From Streptomyces camelliae (GTDB lineage: Bacteria; Actinomycetota; Actinomycetes; Streptomycetales; Streptomycetaceae): 64,000 bases of DNA. Both the position numbers and the translations under genes were made by a program. This document shows, in pieces, positions 8,005-15,997 of this stretch. The DNA lies in NCBI RefSeq assembly GCF_027625935.1, contig NZ_CP115300.1:7812001-7876000 (forward strand), written 5' to 3'. Position 1 is the stretch's first letter. Each line of letters starts with the position of its first letter. The notes under the pieces were generated by a model. That model had not been told where the DNA came from, ran no database searches, and saw only the letters and a program-made list of their open reading frames with translations.

Positions 8005-9192
8005 ATGACGGACGACTCCCGCCGCGCCCTGGACATGACCAAACTGCTCGCCGCCCGTTACCGGGCGGCGAACGACCGGCCGTACCTGGCGTCGGCGTTG
8101 TACGCCCTGACCGTCGTACCGAGCACAGAGGTGCAGACGATGGGGGTGGACCGGCACTGGCGCTGCTATGTGTCCCCCGGCTTCGTCGACGCGACGCCGG
8201 TGCCCGAGCTCGCGGGCGTCTGGGTGCACGAGGTGGCGCACCTGCTGCGCGACCATCACGGCCGGGCGGACCGGCTCCCGGCCGCCGCCCAGCGCGACCG
8301 GCACCGCGTCAACGTCGCACAGGACTGCGAGATCAACGACGACCTGCTCGCCGACGGCCTGCGCCTGCCCGAAGGCCGCATGGAGCCGCGCCTCTTCGGC
8401 CTCCCCGAGGGCCAGTTGTTCGAGGTCTACCTCGACCGGCTGCCGCCGCAGGTGCGGGCGCCGGACTGCGGATCGGGCGCCCACGGCCGGCCCTCGCCCT
8501 GGGAACTCCCCGACTCCGCCGGCCCCGCCCGGCTCGGCGAGGTCGAGGCGCAGGCCCTGCGGCGGCAGACCGCCGAGGCGATGCGCGCCCATCAGCGCAC
8601 CCGCGGCACCCTGCCCGCGGGCTGGCAGCGCTGGGCCGAGGAGACGCTGGAGCCCACCGTGGACTGGCGGCGCGCGCTGTCCGGCGCGGTCCGCGAAGCC
8701 GCCGCGTGGGCCGGCGGAGCCGTCGACTACACCTACCGCCGTCCCTCGCGCCGGACCTCGGCGCTGCGCGGCGTCGTCCTGCCGAGCCTGCGCCGGCCGC
8801 TGCCGCGGGTGGCGGTCGTCATCGACACCTCCGGTTCGATGGGCGACGCCGAACTGGCCGCCGCCCTCGCGGAGGTGACGGGCGTGCTGCGCGAGGTGGG
8901 GGTACGGGGCAATCGCGTGACCGTGCTCGCCTGCGACGCCGACGTGCACGCCGTGTCCCGGGTGACGGCCACCGAGCAGATCACCCTGGGCGGCGGTGGC
9001 GGCACGGACATGCGCGTAGGCATCGAGGCGGCGCTCGCCGCACCTGACCGCCCGAGCATCGTCGTCGTCCTCACCGACGGCCACACCCCCTGGCCCGACG
9101 AGCCCCCGCCCTGCCGCGTCATCGCGGCCCTGATCGGCTCCACCGCCCCACAGCCGCCCGGCTGGGTGGAGACGGTACGCATTCCCACCTGA
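8005..9192 (+). CDS. VWA-like protein with N-terminal HEXXH metallopeptidase motif (DUF2201 type)
   Basis: Predicted 395 aa. The N-terminal half has WVHEVAHLLRDHH (about residues 73-85), the HEXXH zinc site of metallopeptidases, then an acidic VAQDCEINDDLL segment that could supply further ligands. The C-terminal half is a VWA domain: VVIDTSGSM (about 270-278) is the MIDAS motif and GGGGGTDM (about 330) supplies the threonine; VVLTDGHTPWP completes it. The ATG at 8005 is preferred because AGGGG lies 6 nt upstream; an in-frame GTG at 7990 overlaps the MoxR stop and is possible. Last gene of the operon and the likely partner of the MoxR ATPase. Peptidase activity is inferred. Confidence 0.85.
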   Translation: MTDDSRRALDMTKLLAARYRAANDRPYLASALYALTVVPSTEVQTMGVDRHWRCYVSPGFVDATPVPELAGVWVHEVAHLLRDHHGRADRLPAAAQRDRHRVNVAQDCEINDDLLADGLRLPEGRMEPRLFGLPEGQLFEVYLDRLPPQVRAPDCGSGAHGRPSPWELPDSAGPARLGEVEAQALRRQTAEAMRAHQRTRGTLPAGWQRWAEETLEPTVDWRRALSGAVREAAAWAGGAVDYTYRRPSRRTSALRGVVLPSLRRPLPRVAVVIDTSGSMGDAELAAALAEVTGVLREVGVRGNRVTVLACDADVHAVSRVTATEQITLGGGGGTDMRVGIEAALAAPDRPSIVVVLTDGHTPWPDEPPPCRVIAALIGSTAPQPPGWVETVRIPT

Positions 9193-9291
9193 CGCCACCG
9201 ATGCAGGGCCCCCACGGGTCGCGGTCACTGCCCCGGACGGCCTCCTGACCCACCGGGTGCGGCCGGCCGGACGCCGGTCGCCGGGAACTCC

Positions 9292-9492
9292 TCACCCCTC
9301 CCCGTGGCGAGGCTTCGCCGGAGCGCCTGGTCGACGCGCCGCTGTACCGGTGACGGGTGATTCCGAGGAGCGCAGGTGTTCCCTCAACCACTGCTCGGTG
9401 CTGTTGACGTGCAGGAGGGCGGCGGCCTGGCTCAGGAAGGCGTCGCGGGTGGAGAGGGCCGAGAAGATCGCCTCGTGTTCGGCGAGGGTGCG
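9292..9492 (-). pseudogene. FCD-domain fragment of a GntR/FadR-type regulator
   Basis: The minus strand encodes RTLAEHEAIFSALSTRDAFL then AALLHVNSTEQWLREHL, the last helices of an FCD ligand-binding domain, where E-H-x-A-I-x-x-A-L and a terminal H..H..L are typical. The DNA-binding domain and most of the FCD are missing; upstream sequence switches directly to an unrelated plus-strand relic. A 3' fragment only. Confidence 0.65.
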
Positions 9493-9826
9493 GCATTTCC
9501 GTCTGGAGCCCGACCCGGACGGCGAGGCCGACACCTGTCCGCTCCGCAATGTGCGCAGCAGCCGCTACGCCGCCCTCGATCCCGCCGACGGCCAGGTGCG
9601 CGTCACCGCCGAGAGCCCCGAGACGGCCGAGCGCTGGCAGCGTGAACTGCTGCGCGACGGCACGGCCGAGGCGCGGGCCGCCGCCGAGGAGGCCGATGTG
9701 GCGACCGCGTCCGCGTCACGACCGACAGCCCGTACCCCTGGTGGCTGCGGACGGGCGGCCCCGACGGCACCCTGCATACGAAGGTCGCGGGGCCCGCGAC
9801 GACCGAGTTCCGGTACGAGGAGTGAT
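9490..9826 (+). pseudogene. Unidentified decayed gene, 3' part
   Basis: Coding-like plus-strand text reads FRLEPDPDGEADTCPLRNVR and VRVTAESPETAERWQRELL in one frame, then shifts to SPYPWWLRTGGPDGTLHTKV and ends TTEFRYEE before TGA at about 9824. GC-rich third positions support former coding. The start is missing and there is at least one frameshift. I do not recognise the family. Confidence 0.5.
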
Positions 9827-10018
9827 CCTTCCGCGCATGTCACACGGCCGCGAGACGATCGCACGAACGGGGAGGGCGATGGCCCGGTGGTTGGGCTCGC
9901 CCTTGACGACAGCGGTCAGGTAGCGGTGGCTGAGGGAGGGGTCGTTCGCGTTGCAGTGCTGGTTGACGTTGTCCCGGCTGTCGGTCTCGGCGCTGCCGCA
10001 GTCGAAGCAGCAGCCCAT
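9716..10018 (-). CDS. Short Cys-containing ORF, probably a truncated gene
   Basis: The first 55 or so codons from ATG 10018 (MGCCFDCGSAETDSRDNVNQ onward) have almost exclusively G/C third positions, as a real Streptomyces gene would. After about position 9845 the frame loses this bias and runs antisense to the relic ending at 9826. This suggests the 5' end of a gene joined to foreign sequence. It follows the 10052-10432 gene by 33 bp on the same strand. No family recognised; the cysteines may bind a metal. Confidence 0.4.
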   Translation of the reverse strand: MGCCFDCGSAETDSRDNVNQHCNANDPSLSHRYLTAVVKGEPNHRAIALPVRAIVSRPCDMRGRITPRTGTRSSRAPRPSYAGCRRGRPSAATRGTGCRS

Positions 10019-10051
10019 GATGGGCGCGGAGTCCCCCGTACTCAGGTCCTG

Positions 10052-10432
10052 TCACGCGGCGGATGCGTCGTGGTGGAGGATCCTGGCCAGCCAACTGCGC
10101 CGCCGAAGCGGCGGCAATTCGCCGGCCAGCAGCAGGCGAACAGTCTCCTCAGGGCTCAGGACTGTTCGGCTGCCATGGCGGTCCCAGTAATGGGCGAGTC
10201 TGCGTTCCAACTCCCGCCGGTCGTCGGCCTCGGTTCGCAAGGCGACAACCGGGCCGTTGGCCTCCTCCGACGTGAGCAGGTCCACGACTCGGCCGTCGGC
10301 GGTGTACGCCGCGTAGGCGCTGCTCGCGACGTCCGCTGGTTCAAGCCGTTCCTCTGCCACCTGCAACGAGTCGAACACCATGAGTTCCCCATCCCGGTCG
10401 AAGACCAGGATGACGTCGGCTGGATGAGCCAC
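10052..10432 (-). CDS. Hypothetical protein, 126 aa
   Basis: GTG start at 10432 with GGAGGG about 8 nt upstream. The protein begins MAHPADVILVFDRDGELMVF and looks like a soluble alpha/beta protein; its C-terminus (EETVRLLLAGELPPLRRRSW) is helical. There are no cysteines, signal peptide or membrane helices. Codon bias is normal, so it seems intact, although both sides are decayed genes. The function is not recognisable. The opening strand with an aspartate pair could fit a small Streptomyces-specific regulatory or immunity protein, but that is a guess. Confidence 0.65.
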   Translation of the reverse strand: MAHPADVILVFDRDGELMVFDSLQVAEERLEPADVASSAYAAYTADGRVVDLLTSEEANGPVVALRTEADDRRELERRLAHYWDRHGSRTVLSPEETVRLLLAGELPPLRRRSWLARILHHDASAA

Positions 10433-10510
10433 AGTTCTCGCCCTCCCGAATGATGTGTGGGAAACCGCCAGGACGCCTACGACCAGGCAGTGGGGCGTTG
10501 GCGAAGTCGG

Positions 10511-10795
10511 TCAGACGATCTTTCCGTGCCCTCGCGAATCGGTGCGCTCCCATTCCTCCTCCCACTGGCGTAGACGCCGACGATCCAGCAGCGCATGGAC
10601 AGTCCCGGCAGTCCCCAGCGCCGTCAAACCCGCTCCTGCGGCTGCCGACGCTCCGAGCAGAACCGACTTTGCGATCGCTCCCGGGCGTGGCCAGGGCCCG
10701 GCGGTGAGGCGGCCACGCGTGTCCAGCCACAGTGACCCGGTTACCGGCCTTCGCGGTGGTCCACATCTGTGCGACCAGCGCACTGTTGCGGGGTC
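10511..10795 (-). pseudogene. C-terminal remnant of an Rv1733c-family membrane protein
   Basis: Minus-strand text LWLDTRGRLTAGPWPRPGAI, then a hydrophobic helix (VLLGASAAAGAGLTALG) and LLDRRRLRQWEEEWERT, matches the end of Rv1733c-like proteins, which finish with a D-x-R-G-R-L turn, a second TM helix and an RRR..W..EW tail. The expected preceding text KAGNRVT is present but in another frame (near 10742), so a one-base indel has broken the gene. The N-terminal TM helix was not found. Confidence 0.65.
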
Positions 10796-11262
10796 TCCAT
10801 GTCATCGGCTGACACCCCCTCGTACGAGAGCACCGACGACCACCCCCGCTTCTTCCGGGGTTCCCCGTCCTGGGCGAACAATCGCTCTCACATAGTTGTC
10901 CGTGCCATTCCTCCCAAGGCCACCGCGGGGCTGGGGGCGACGTCGTCGGTGGCCTACGGATTTCGGTGTGGCCGTCGCCGCGTGCGCTCCGGGTACACGA
11001 TGAATGTTCCGTCGGCCGCATGTGCTGCCGGCGCCGTGCCACGGAAATCCTTCCCATCGACTTCCGGCAGACCGAATACCTGATCGACACAGCAGCGGAC
11101 GCGACCCGTCGCCGGCTTGTCGGGAACTCGACATCGCCCCGGATCGGGATCTGGTGACGAAGCTCACACTGTACCGCCGGGCAGAGCCGACTAATGGGCC
11201 TAATGGGGGGAAAGTCCATAAAAGACACATAAATCCCTCTCGCGGAGAGGAGGACGGCAGCA

Positions 11263-11709
11263 ATGTCGTATCCACAGCAACCCACTGGCATGACGGGGCA
11301 CCCCGAGATTGCAGAGATGCGGGAGCGACTGGAACGCACGGCCTCCACGGGCAGGGCGATCGCCCTTGAGGGGCTGATCCTCCTGGCCGGTGTGTACGCC
11401 GCGATTTCGCCCTGGGTCGTCCACTTCTCGGCACAGCCCGATATCGCTGTCAGCAACCTGATCGTCGGCATCGCCGTCGGCGTGATCGGGCTCGGCCTGA
11501 CCCTCGTTCCGGAGCGGATGTTCCGCCTGGCATGGACCATCGTGCCCCTCGGTGTCTGGCTTCTCATCTCCCCCTGGGTGGTCACCGCCACGCACGGAGC
11601 CCGGGCAGGCATCATCTGGAACAACTGCTGGCTCGGCGCTGTCACCATCCTGCTGGGGCTGGCCGCGATGGGCCTCACCATTGGGATCACCCGCGGAACC
11701 CGTCGCTGA
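11263..11709 (+). CDS. SPW-repeat membrane protein
   Basis: Predicted 148 aa, ATG at 11263 with GAGGAGG upstream. After a charged N-terminal helix (IAEMRERLERTAS) come four hydrophobic segments, and the sequence AISPWVVHFS recurs as LISPWVVTAT about 65 residues later: the two SPW motifs that define the SPW repeat family. The function of these actinobacterial membrane proteins is unknown. This is an intact gene inside a stretch of pseudogenes. No partner gene is obvious. Confidence 0.85.
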   Translation: MSYPQQPTGMTGHPEIAEMRERLERTASTGRAIALEGLILLAGVYAAISPWVVHFSAQPDIAVSNLIVGIAVGVIGLGLTLVPERMFRLAWTIVPLGVWLLISPWVVTATHGARAGIIWNNCWLGAVTILLGLAAMGLTIGITRGTRR

Positions 11710-11989
11710 ATCCAAGAGCACTACGCAGCAAACGCCGGCCAGGGCCAGGTGATCGCCTGGCGACGGGACGAGCATCCCGGTCGGCGCCCGTCCGCCGGCG
11801 GTTCAAGATCGACTGGGCCTGGGCGGTCGGCGGGATCTGCACGCCGAGCTGCAGCCCCCATCCGAAAGTGACGTCGGCGGGCAGTAGTGCCGCATCGCAC
11901 GCAGAAGACCGCCGTCGAGCCGCGATGTCGGGGTGGTTGCATCAGCCCGCGACCATCGTCAGCGATCGTTCTGCTGACGGCCGGCGGGG

Positions 11990-12314
11990 CCTCGGTGGCC
12001 TGCACTGCGGGCGGTGCCGAGGCCTCCGCGTACCGGGCGCGTAGGGCCCATCAGGTCGACGCGCCGGTCGATGAGCCCGAGGGATTCGAGGCGTCCGGCC
12101 ATGCGCAGGGCTGTGGAGGGGGTGACCCTCAGGGTGGCAGCCGTCGCGGCCGGCTGACGGGATCGCAGGTGTGCAGGGCTACGAGGGAGCACAGTCGGGG
12201 CAGCGTCAGAGACACGTCGACCGCAGCGAGGGTGCGGGCGGAGAGGGCGACGACCAGCCGGGACGCGGCCATCATGGCGAGAGTCACGTCCTCTGCCTCG
12301 CGGTCCAGGTTCAC
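11990..12314 (-). pseudogene. MarR-family regulator remnant
   Basis: The ORF from 12314 begins MNLDREAEDVTLAMMAASRL and VALSARTLAAVD, a MarR N-terminal dimer helix. After LVALHT the frame is lost and continues in a neighbouring frame as RQPAATAATLRVTPSTALRM and GRLESLGLIDRR, the winged-helix recognition region. What follows is unrelated. A frameshift plus loss of the C-terminal helices make it non-functional. A palindrome at 12427-12441 upstream may be its former operator. Confidence 0.72.
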
Positions 12315-12426
12315 CTCCCCTCGCCCGGGATCGGAAGAGGACCCCTCCCGATCGCCTTGTGCAAGCCCTTGGGTATGTCATTCCTCTTGGCAGCGCTCGG
12401 GATTTCATCGGCCACCCACAGTGACC

Positions 12427-12441
12427 ATTGCAGACTGCAAT
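12427..12441. promoter_or_regulatory. Palindrome ATTGCAGACTGCAAT, candidate MarR-type operator
   Basis: Perfect 7-bp inverted repeat around a central A, lying between the divergent MarR remnant and the zinc-ribbon gene. Its AT content is high for this region, and it abuts the sequence GATAAGAT that could serve as a -10 for the rightward gene. MarR proteins bind palindromes of this size. Confidence 0.5.
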
Positions 12442-12502
12442 GATAAGATGGCTGCACGCGGGCCCTGCGGGCGCGATGGCTCCGCCGCCAAGGGTGATGA
12501 CC

Positions 12503-12751
12503 ATGATGACCGAACCGATACACGAGGCCTATTCCTTCGTGTGCCTGCGCTGCGGGCACTCATGGGAGGGCGAGTACGAGATCCGGCACGCCCGGGGCGC
12601 CGACGGGCGTCCGCGTGCCGAGTACTACGTGAAACACGGCATCAAGGTGCCGTCGCCGCTCACGGAGAACACCTGCCGAGTATGCCTGGGGCGTAAGATC
12701 CGCATCCTGCGCCCAGGGCGGGTCCGCTCCGCCCACCCCGCGCCTCTGTGA
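12503..12751 (+). CDS. Small zinc-ribbon protein
   Basis: Predicted 82 aa beginning MMTEPIHEAYSFVCLRCGHS. Two CXXC pairs, CLRC near residue 15 and CRVC near residue 60, are spaced as in a zinc ribbon; between them lies an acidic/aromatic stretch (WEGEYEIRHARGADGRPRAE). ATG codons at 12497, 12503 and 12506 compete; AAGGG at about 12490 best serves the second or third. Streptomyces encodes many similar short ribbon proteins of unknown role. Upstream is the palindrome and a divergent MarR remnant, so it may once have been controlled by that regulator. Confidence 0.65.
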   Translation: MMTEPIHEAYSFVCLRCGHSWEGEYEIRHARGADGRPRAEYYVKHGIKVPSPLTENTCRVCLGRKIRILRPGRVRSAHPAPL

Positions 12752-12814
12752 CCGTACCCATCGCTGCGCGAACCTGACGGACGTGCAAGCGAGCACGTCC
12801 GTCTGTCATGCCCC

Positions 12815-13110
12815 GTGCCCCCGCGCTCGGTGCTGAACGTCCGCCAGACATCCGCCGACCTGCAGCGCGAGCACGCCGTCGATCCGCGGCTGTCGGCACA
12901 GGTCAGCGAGATCGTCGATGGGGGCGGTGGGAAGGCGGCCGGGGTGCGGCTCGTGGGCGGCCCGCTCGTCGAGGCCGACGCGGTCGTGGTCGGCATCGGC
13001 GCCGCCCCCGACACCGTTCCGACCGCCGATGCCGGGCTCCAAGTGGGCAACTGTGTTGTCGCGGACGAGCTTCCCCACAGCCCGACATCTACACGGCCGG
13101 GTTGCCGGGC
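12815..13110 (+). pseudogene. Ferredoxin-reductase-like FAD oxidoreductase fragment
   Basis: The frame reads REHAVDPRLSAQVSEIVDGG, VRLVGGPLVEADAVVVGIGA and AGLQVGNCVVADEL, the NAD-binding and second FAD-binding stretch of rubredoxin/ferredoxin reductases (E-A-D-x-V-x-V-G-I-G-A-x-P-x-T). The following D-I-Y-x-A-G motif survives only after a frame change (PDIYTAG at about 13084-13104). The N-terminal FAD domain and the C-terminus are missing. It abuts a minus-strand glycosylase fragment at about 13100. Confidence 0.75.
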
Positions 13111-13409
13111 GGGGCACAGTGCACCGGCACCCTGATCCGCACCCCGTACAGCCCAAGCCCGTCACCCCGGTGCGAGGCGGTGGGCTGGGAGGCCGGCCCG
13201 AGGTCGTACAGGGCGGCGTACAACGCGTCGCCGGACGGGGCACCGGTGAAGATGCGCCCGGTGCGGTTCCCGCCGTGCGCGGCCGGAGCCAGACCGACGA
13301 TCACCAGCGGCGCCTCCGCCGGGCCGAAACCGGGCGCGGGGCGCGCCCAGTACTCCCAGTCCGCAAACGCCCTGCGTTTGACCCGTGCGGCCTCCTCCCG
13401 CCACGTCAC
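13089..13409 (-). pseudogene. Uracil-DNA glycosylase (type V-like) fragment
   Basis: Minus strand: [58 protein letters not shown] and [26 protein letters not shown] is the uracil-binding and catalytic motif of type IV/V bacterial UDGs. The N-terminal Cys cluster region is out of frame upstream, with stops before 13410. The C-terminal half after HCAPPGNP is replaced by the oxidoreductase fragment. Truncated at both ends. Confidence 0.75.
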
Positions 13410-13608
13410 GGCACGCCGCGCTCCTCATCACTACGCCGGACCGCACCAGGCGGCGGCTGTGGTGGCAGACCGGACACAGTCCTGACGGGTTCGCATGAGG
13501 TGGCCCCGATAAAATGGGGGAGTCGGGAACATCCGCTTCGCAGCGGAGGGCGAAGTCGTCCGCCCGCCGGCGGGCCGAAGCGGCCGACCGATCTGGAAGG
13601 GCACCGCC

Positions 13609-13971
13609 ATGGCCAAACAGATCACCTACCGCAGAGTCTACGAGGAGACCGCGCCGAAGGACGGCAAGCGCGTGCTGGTCGACCGGGTCTGGCCCCGAGG
13701 CATGCGCAAGGAGGACGCACATCTGGACGAGTGGCTGCGCAATGTCGCCCCATCCAGCGAACTGCGCAAGTGGTACGGCCATGAGCCCAGCCGCTTCACC
13801 GAGTTCCGCCGCCGCTACCTCGCAGAACTGCGCGACGCCGGGCACCGCGAGGCGGCCGAACATCTGCGTGACCTGGCAGCACACGACAAGCTCATGCTGC
13901 TGACCGCCACCAAGGATGTGGACCACAGCCAGGCCGCTGTCCTCGCCGAGTGGCTGACCAAGAGCCGGTGA
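13609..13971 (+). CDS. DUF488 family protein (short form)
   Basis: Predicted 120 aa, ATG at 13609 with GGAAGGG upstream. It contains the family signature RVLVDRVWPRGMRKEDAHLD, then WLRNVAPSSELRKWYGHEP and LRDLAAHDKLMLLTATKDVD, close to full length for the short DUF488 (YeaO-like) proteins. Their biochemical role is not settled. The gene appears intact with normal codon use, while both neighbours are decayed. A second, longer DUF488-type gene lies at 18190. Confidence 0.88.
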   Translation: MAKQITYRRVYEETAPKDGKRVLVDRVWPRGMRKEDAHLDEWLRNVAPSSELRKWYGHEPSRFTEFRRRYLAELRDAGHREAAEHLRDLAAHDKLMLLTATKDVDHSQAAVLAEWLTKSR

Positions 13972-14017
13972 CCGTCACGCGGGACGCCGGCGGGTACGGG
14001 TGACCGTCTCCGCCGCA

Positions 14018-14226
14018 CCGTGATGATCCGCGGCACGTTCGCCGACATCCGGCTGCCCAACCTGCCCGCCCCGGCGCCGAGGACGGCTCCACCTGCCACC
14101 TGCCCGGACGGGGAGCAACCGCCTTCCTCGACGCCGCCCTGCTGCGCGTGCGAGGACGCAGTGGAACTGCCGCGCGCCCAGCCCCGCGCACCCCCTGCCG
14201 ACCTGACCGCAAAGGGCCGGGCACAT
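14018..14226 (+). pseudogene. Aconitate hydratase fragment
   Basis: VMIRGTFADIRLPNL matches the aconitase swivel-domain motif (M-I-R-G-T-F-A-N-I-R-L-x-N). The text then continues in another frame as APGAEDGSTCHLPGRG and FLDAAL, corresponding to the usual APG.EGG.T.HLPDGE...IYDAAM, and DLTAKGR echoes the RDWAAKG motif. About 70 codons survive with one frameshift. It is too short to be functional. Confidence 0.65.
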
Positions 14227-14231
14227 GTCTC

Positions 14232-15548
14232 TCACCGTGCCGGGCCGTCCGAGGGTGTGCGCAGGGCCAGCAGGGCCACGTCGTCGTCGAACACCTGCCG
14301 ACTTCGGCTGATCAGGGTGTCGCACAGCTCCTCCAGCGGTGCCGCGGCCAGGCGAGCGGCCTGCTCGGCCAGGTCGCCCAGTCCGGTGTCGATGTCCTCG
14401 CCGCGGCGCTCGACCAGCCCATCGGTGAACAGCAGCAGGGTGCAGTCGGGCGGGAAGGGGTGTTCGTGGCTGAACCGGGAGACGGACGCGTCGATGCCCA
14501 CCGGGATCCCGTGACGGGCGGGTGCCAGGTAGCGCGTGCTGCCGTCCGCGCCGACCAGCAGCGGTGGCAGATGCCCGGCGTTGCTCCAGCCGAAGGTGTA
14601 CTCCCCACCCTCTCCACCGCCGCGCTCGATGCGGCCGAGCACCAGGGTGGCCGTGGGCGGATCGGTGAGCATCGTCAGCGTGCGGTCCAGTCTTGACATG
14701 ATCAGGCCGGGCGGCCCGTCGCGGTCGAGGGCGATGGCCCGCAGCATGTTGCGGATCTGTCCCATCAGCGGGGCGGCCTCGACGTCGTGGCCGGTCACGT
14801 CACCCACGACGACGCAGGTGGCGCCGTCGGGCAGAGCCATGGCGTCGTACCAGTCGCCGCCCAGCCTGAGCAGTTCGGAGGCGGGTTCGTACCGGGCCGC
14901 GGCCTTGAGCGGCGAAAGGTCGGGAAGCGCGGGCAGCATACGGCGCTGGAAGTGCTCGGCGGCGCGTTTGAGCTGCTCATACAGGCGGGCGTTTTCAAGG
15001 CTGACGCCCGCGGCACTGGCCAGAGCTGTCAGCAGGCCCACGTCGTCATCGTCGAAGGGCGTACCGTCCAGCTTGTCGGCGAGGTAGAGGTCGCCGTAGA
15101 CCGTGCCGCGCACCATGAGCGGAACTCCCAGCGGCGTCCGCATCACCGGATGCCCGGGCGGAAAGCCGACCGAACGAGGGTGTGCGGCCACATCCGCCAC
15201 CTGCAATGGCTCCCGGTCGTCCACCATGGTGCGCAGCAGGCCATGGCCCAGGGGCAGGCCCATGGCGGCGCACAAGTGCGGGTCGTCAACGCCCACGGTG
15301 ATCAGGTCGATGACCTCTCCGGTCTCCGAGAGCACACCCAGTGCCCCGTAACGCGCGGCGACCAGGTCGGTGGCCGCTTCCACGATGCGGTGCAGCACAG
15401 TTCGGGTGTCCATGTCGGCGCTGACCGCCACGACCGCGTCCAGCAGGTGCCGCAGTCGGTGCCGGTCCAGAGCACGCTGCGGCGGCCGCGCGGCCATACC
15501 GTCCCGGGCCTGGCCCCTTCCCCGTTTCTGCCACGGGCTGTGCGCCAT
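14232..15548 (-). CDS. GAF-domain PP2C/SpoIIE-type phosphatase
   Basis: Predicted 438 aa; ATG at 15548 with GGGAGG at ideal spacing. A GAF domain spans about residues 35-195 (VLHRIVEAATDLVAARYGAL, GTPFDDDDVGLLTALA). A short linker with QRRMLPALPDLSPL leads to the SpoIIE-type PP2C domain. Its metal-binding aspartates lie in LGGDWYDAMALPDG and VVGDVTGHDVEAA; NAGHLPPLL and LLLFTDGLVERRG follow, and DDVALLALR ends the domain. Such soluble phosphatases act on anti-anti-sigma factors in Streptomyces partner-switching. No anti-sigma or STAS gene is adjacent, so its targets are unknown. The gene looks intact. Confidence 0.92.
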   Translation of the reverse strand: MAHSPWQKRGRGQARDGMAARPPQRALDRHRLRHLLDAVVAVSADMDTRTVLHRIVEAATDLVAARYGALGVLSETGEVIDLITVGVDDPHLCAAMGLPLGHGLLRTMVDDREPLQVADVAAHPRSVGFPPGHPVMRTPLGVPLMVRGTVYGDLYLADKLDGTPFDDDDVGLLTALASAAGVSLENARLYEQLKRAAEHFQRRMLPALPDLSPLKAAARYEPASELLRLGGDWYDAMALPDGATCVVVGDVTGHDVEAAPLMGQIRNMLRAIALDRDGPPGLIMSRLDRTLTMLTDPPTATLVLGRIERGGGEGGEYTFGWSNAGHLPPLLVGADGSTRYLAPARHGIPVGIDASVSRFSHEHPFPPDCTLLLFTDGLVERRGEDIDTGLGDLAEQAARLAAAPLEELCDTLISRSRQVFDDDVALLALRTPSDGPAR

Positions 15549-15997
15549 GGTGGTACCTCCCGGCGCGGTCGGGCGCCGTCATCACGCCACCCTGCTTTGT
15601 CACACTACGCGCTCACCTGGCCGGGAGCAGGCCGCATCGGTGTGCCGTCCCTGTGCCTGTCCCTGGAGCCAGTGGCGTCCGGCCTCTCCTGCCGTGCCGA
15701 CCGCACATCAGGCACGGTCAGGCCACGATGGCTCACGGGCCGCAGTCCACCACCACAGGATGCGCCGGAGCAGCGGGCGCTCGTCGTCCCTGCTCACCTT
15801 CACCGGTCACGGCCGCGTTCACACACTCGACGGCGACACACCCGACCTCATACTGATCATCCCCCTTTGGGCACCGGGCGCTCACCGACGGAACGTCACG
15901 ACAACGGCCCAGAACCGGCGAGCGGCGTCGGCCACGGTCGGGGGCGGCAAGGCACGAGGCGACCCTGCGACCTGGAAGCCGAGACGGAGGTGAAGGC
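15549..15997. other. 449-bp gap between divergent transcription units
   Basis: I see no convincing gene. ORFs here lack the expected codon bias and known motifs. The stretch must hold the phosphatase promoter and any promoter of the decayed TDT transporter gene; no clear -10/-35 pair was recognised. Confidence 0.4.
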
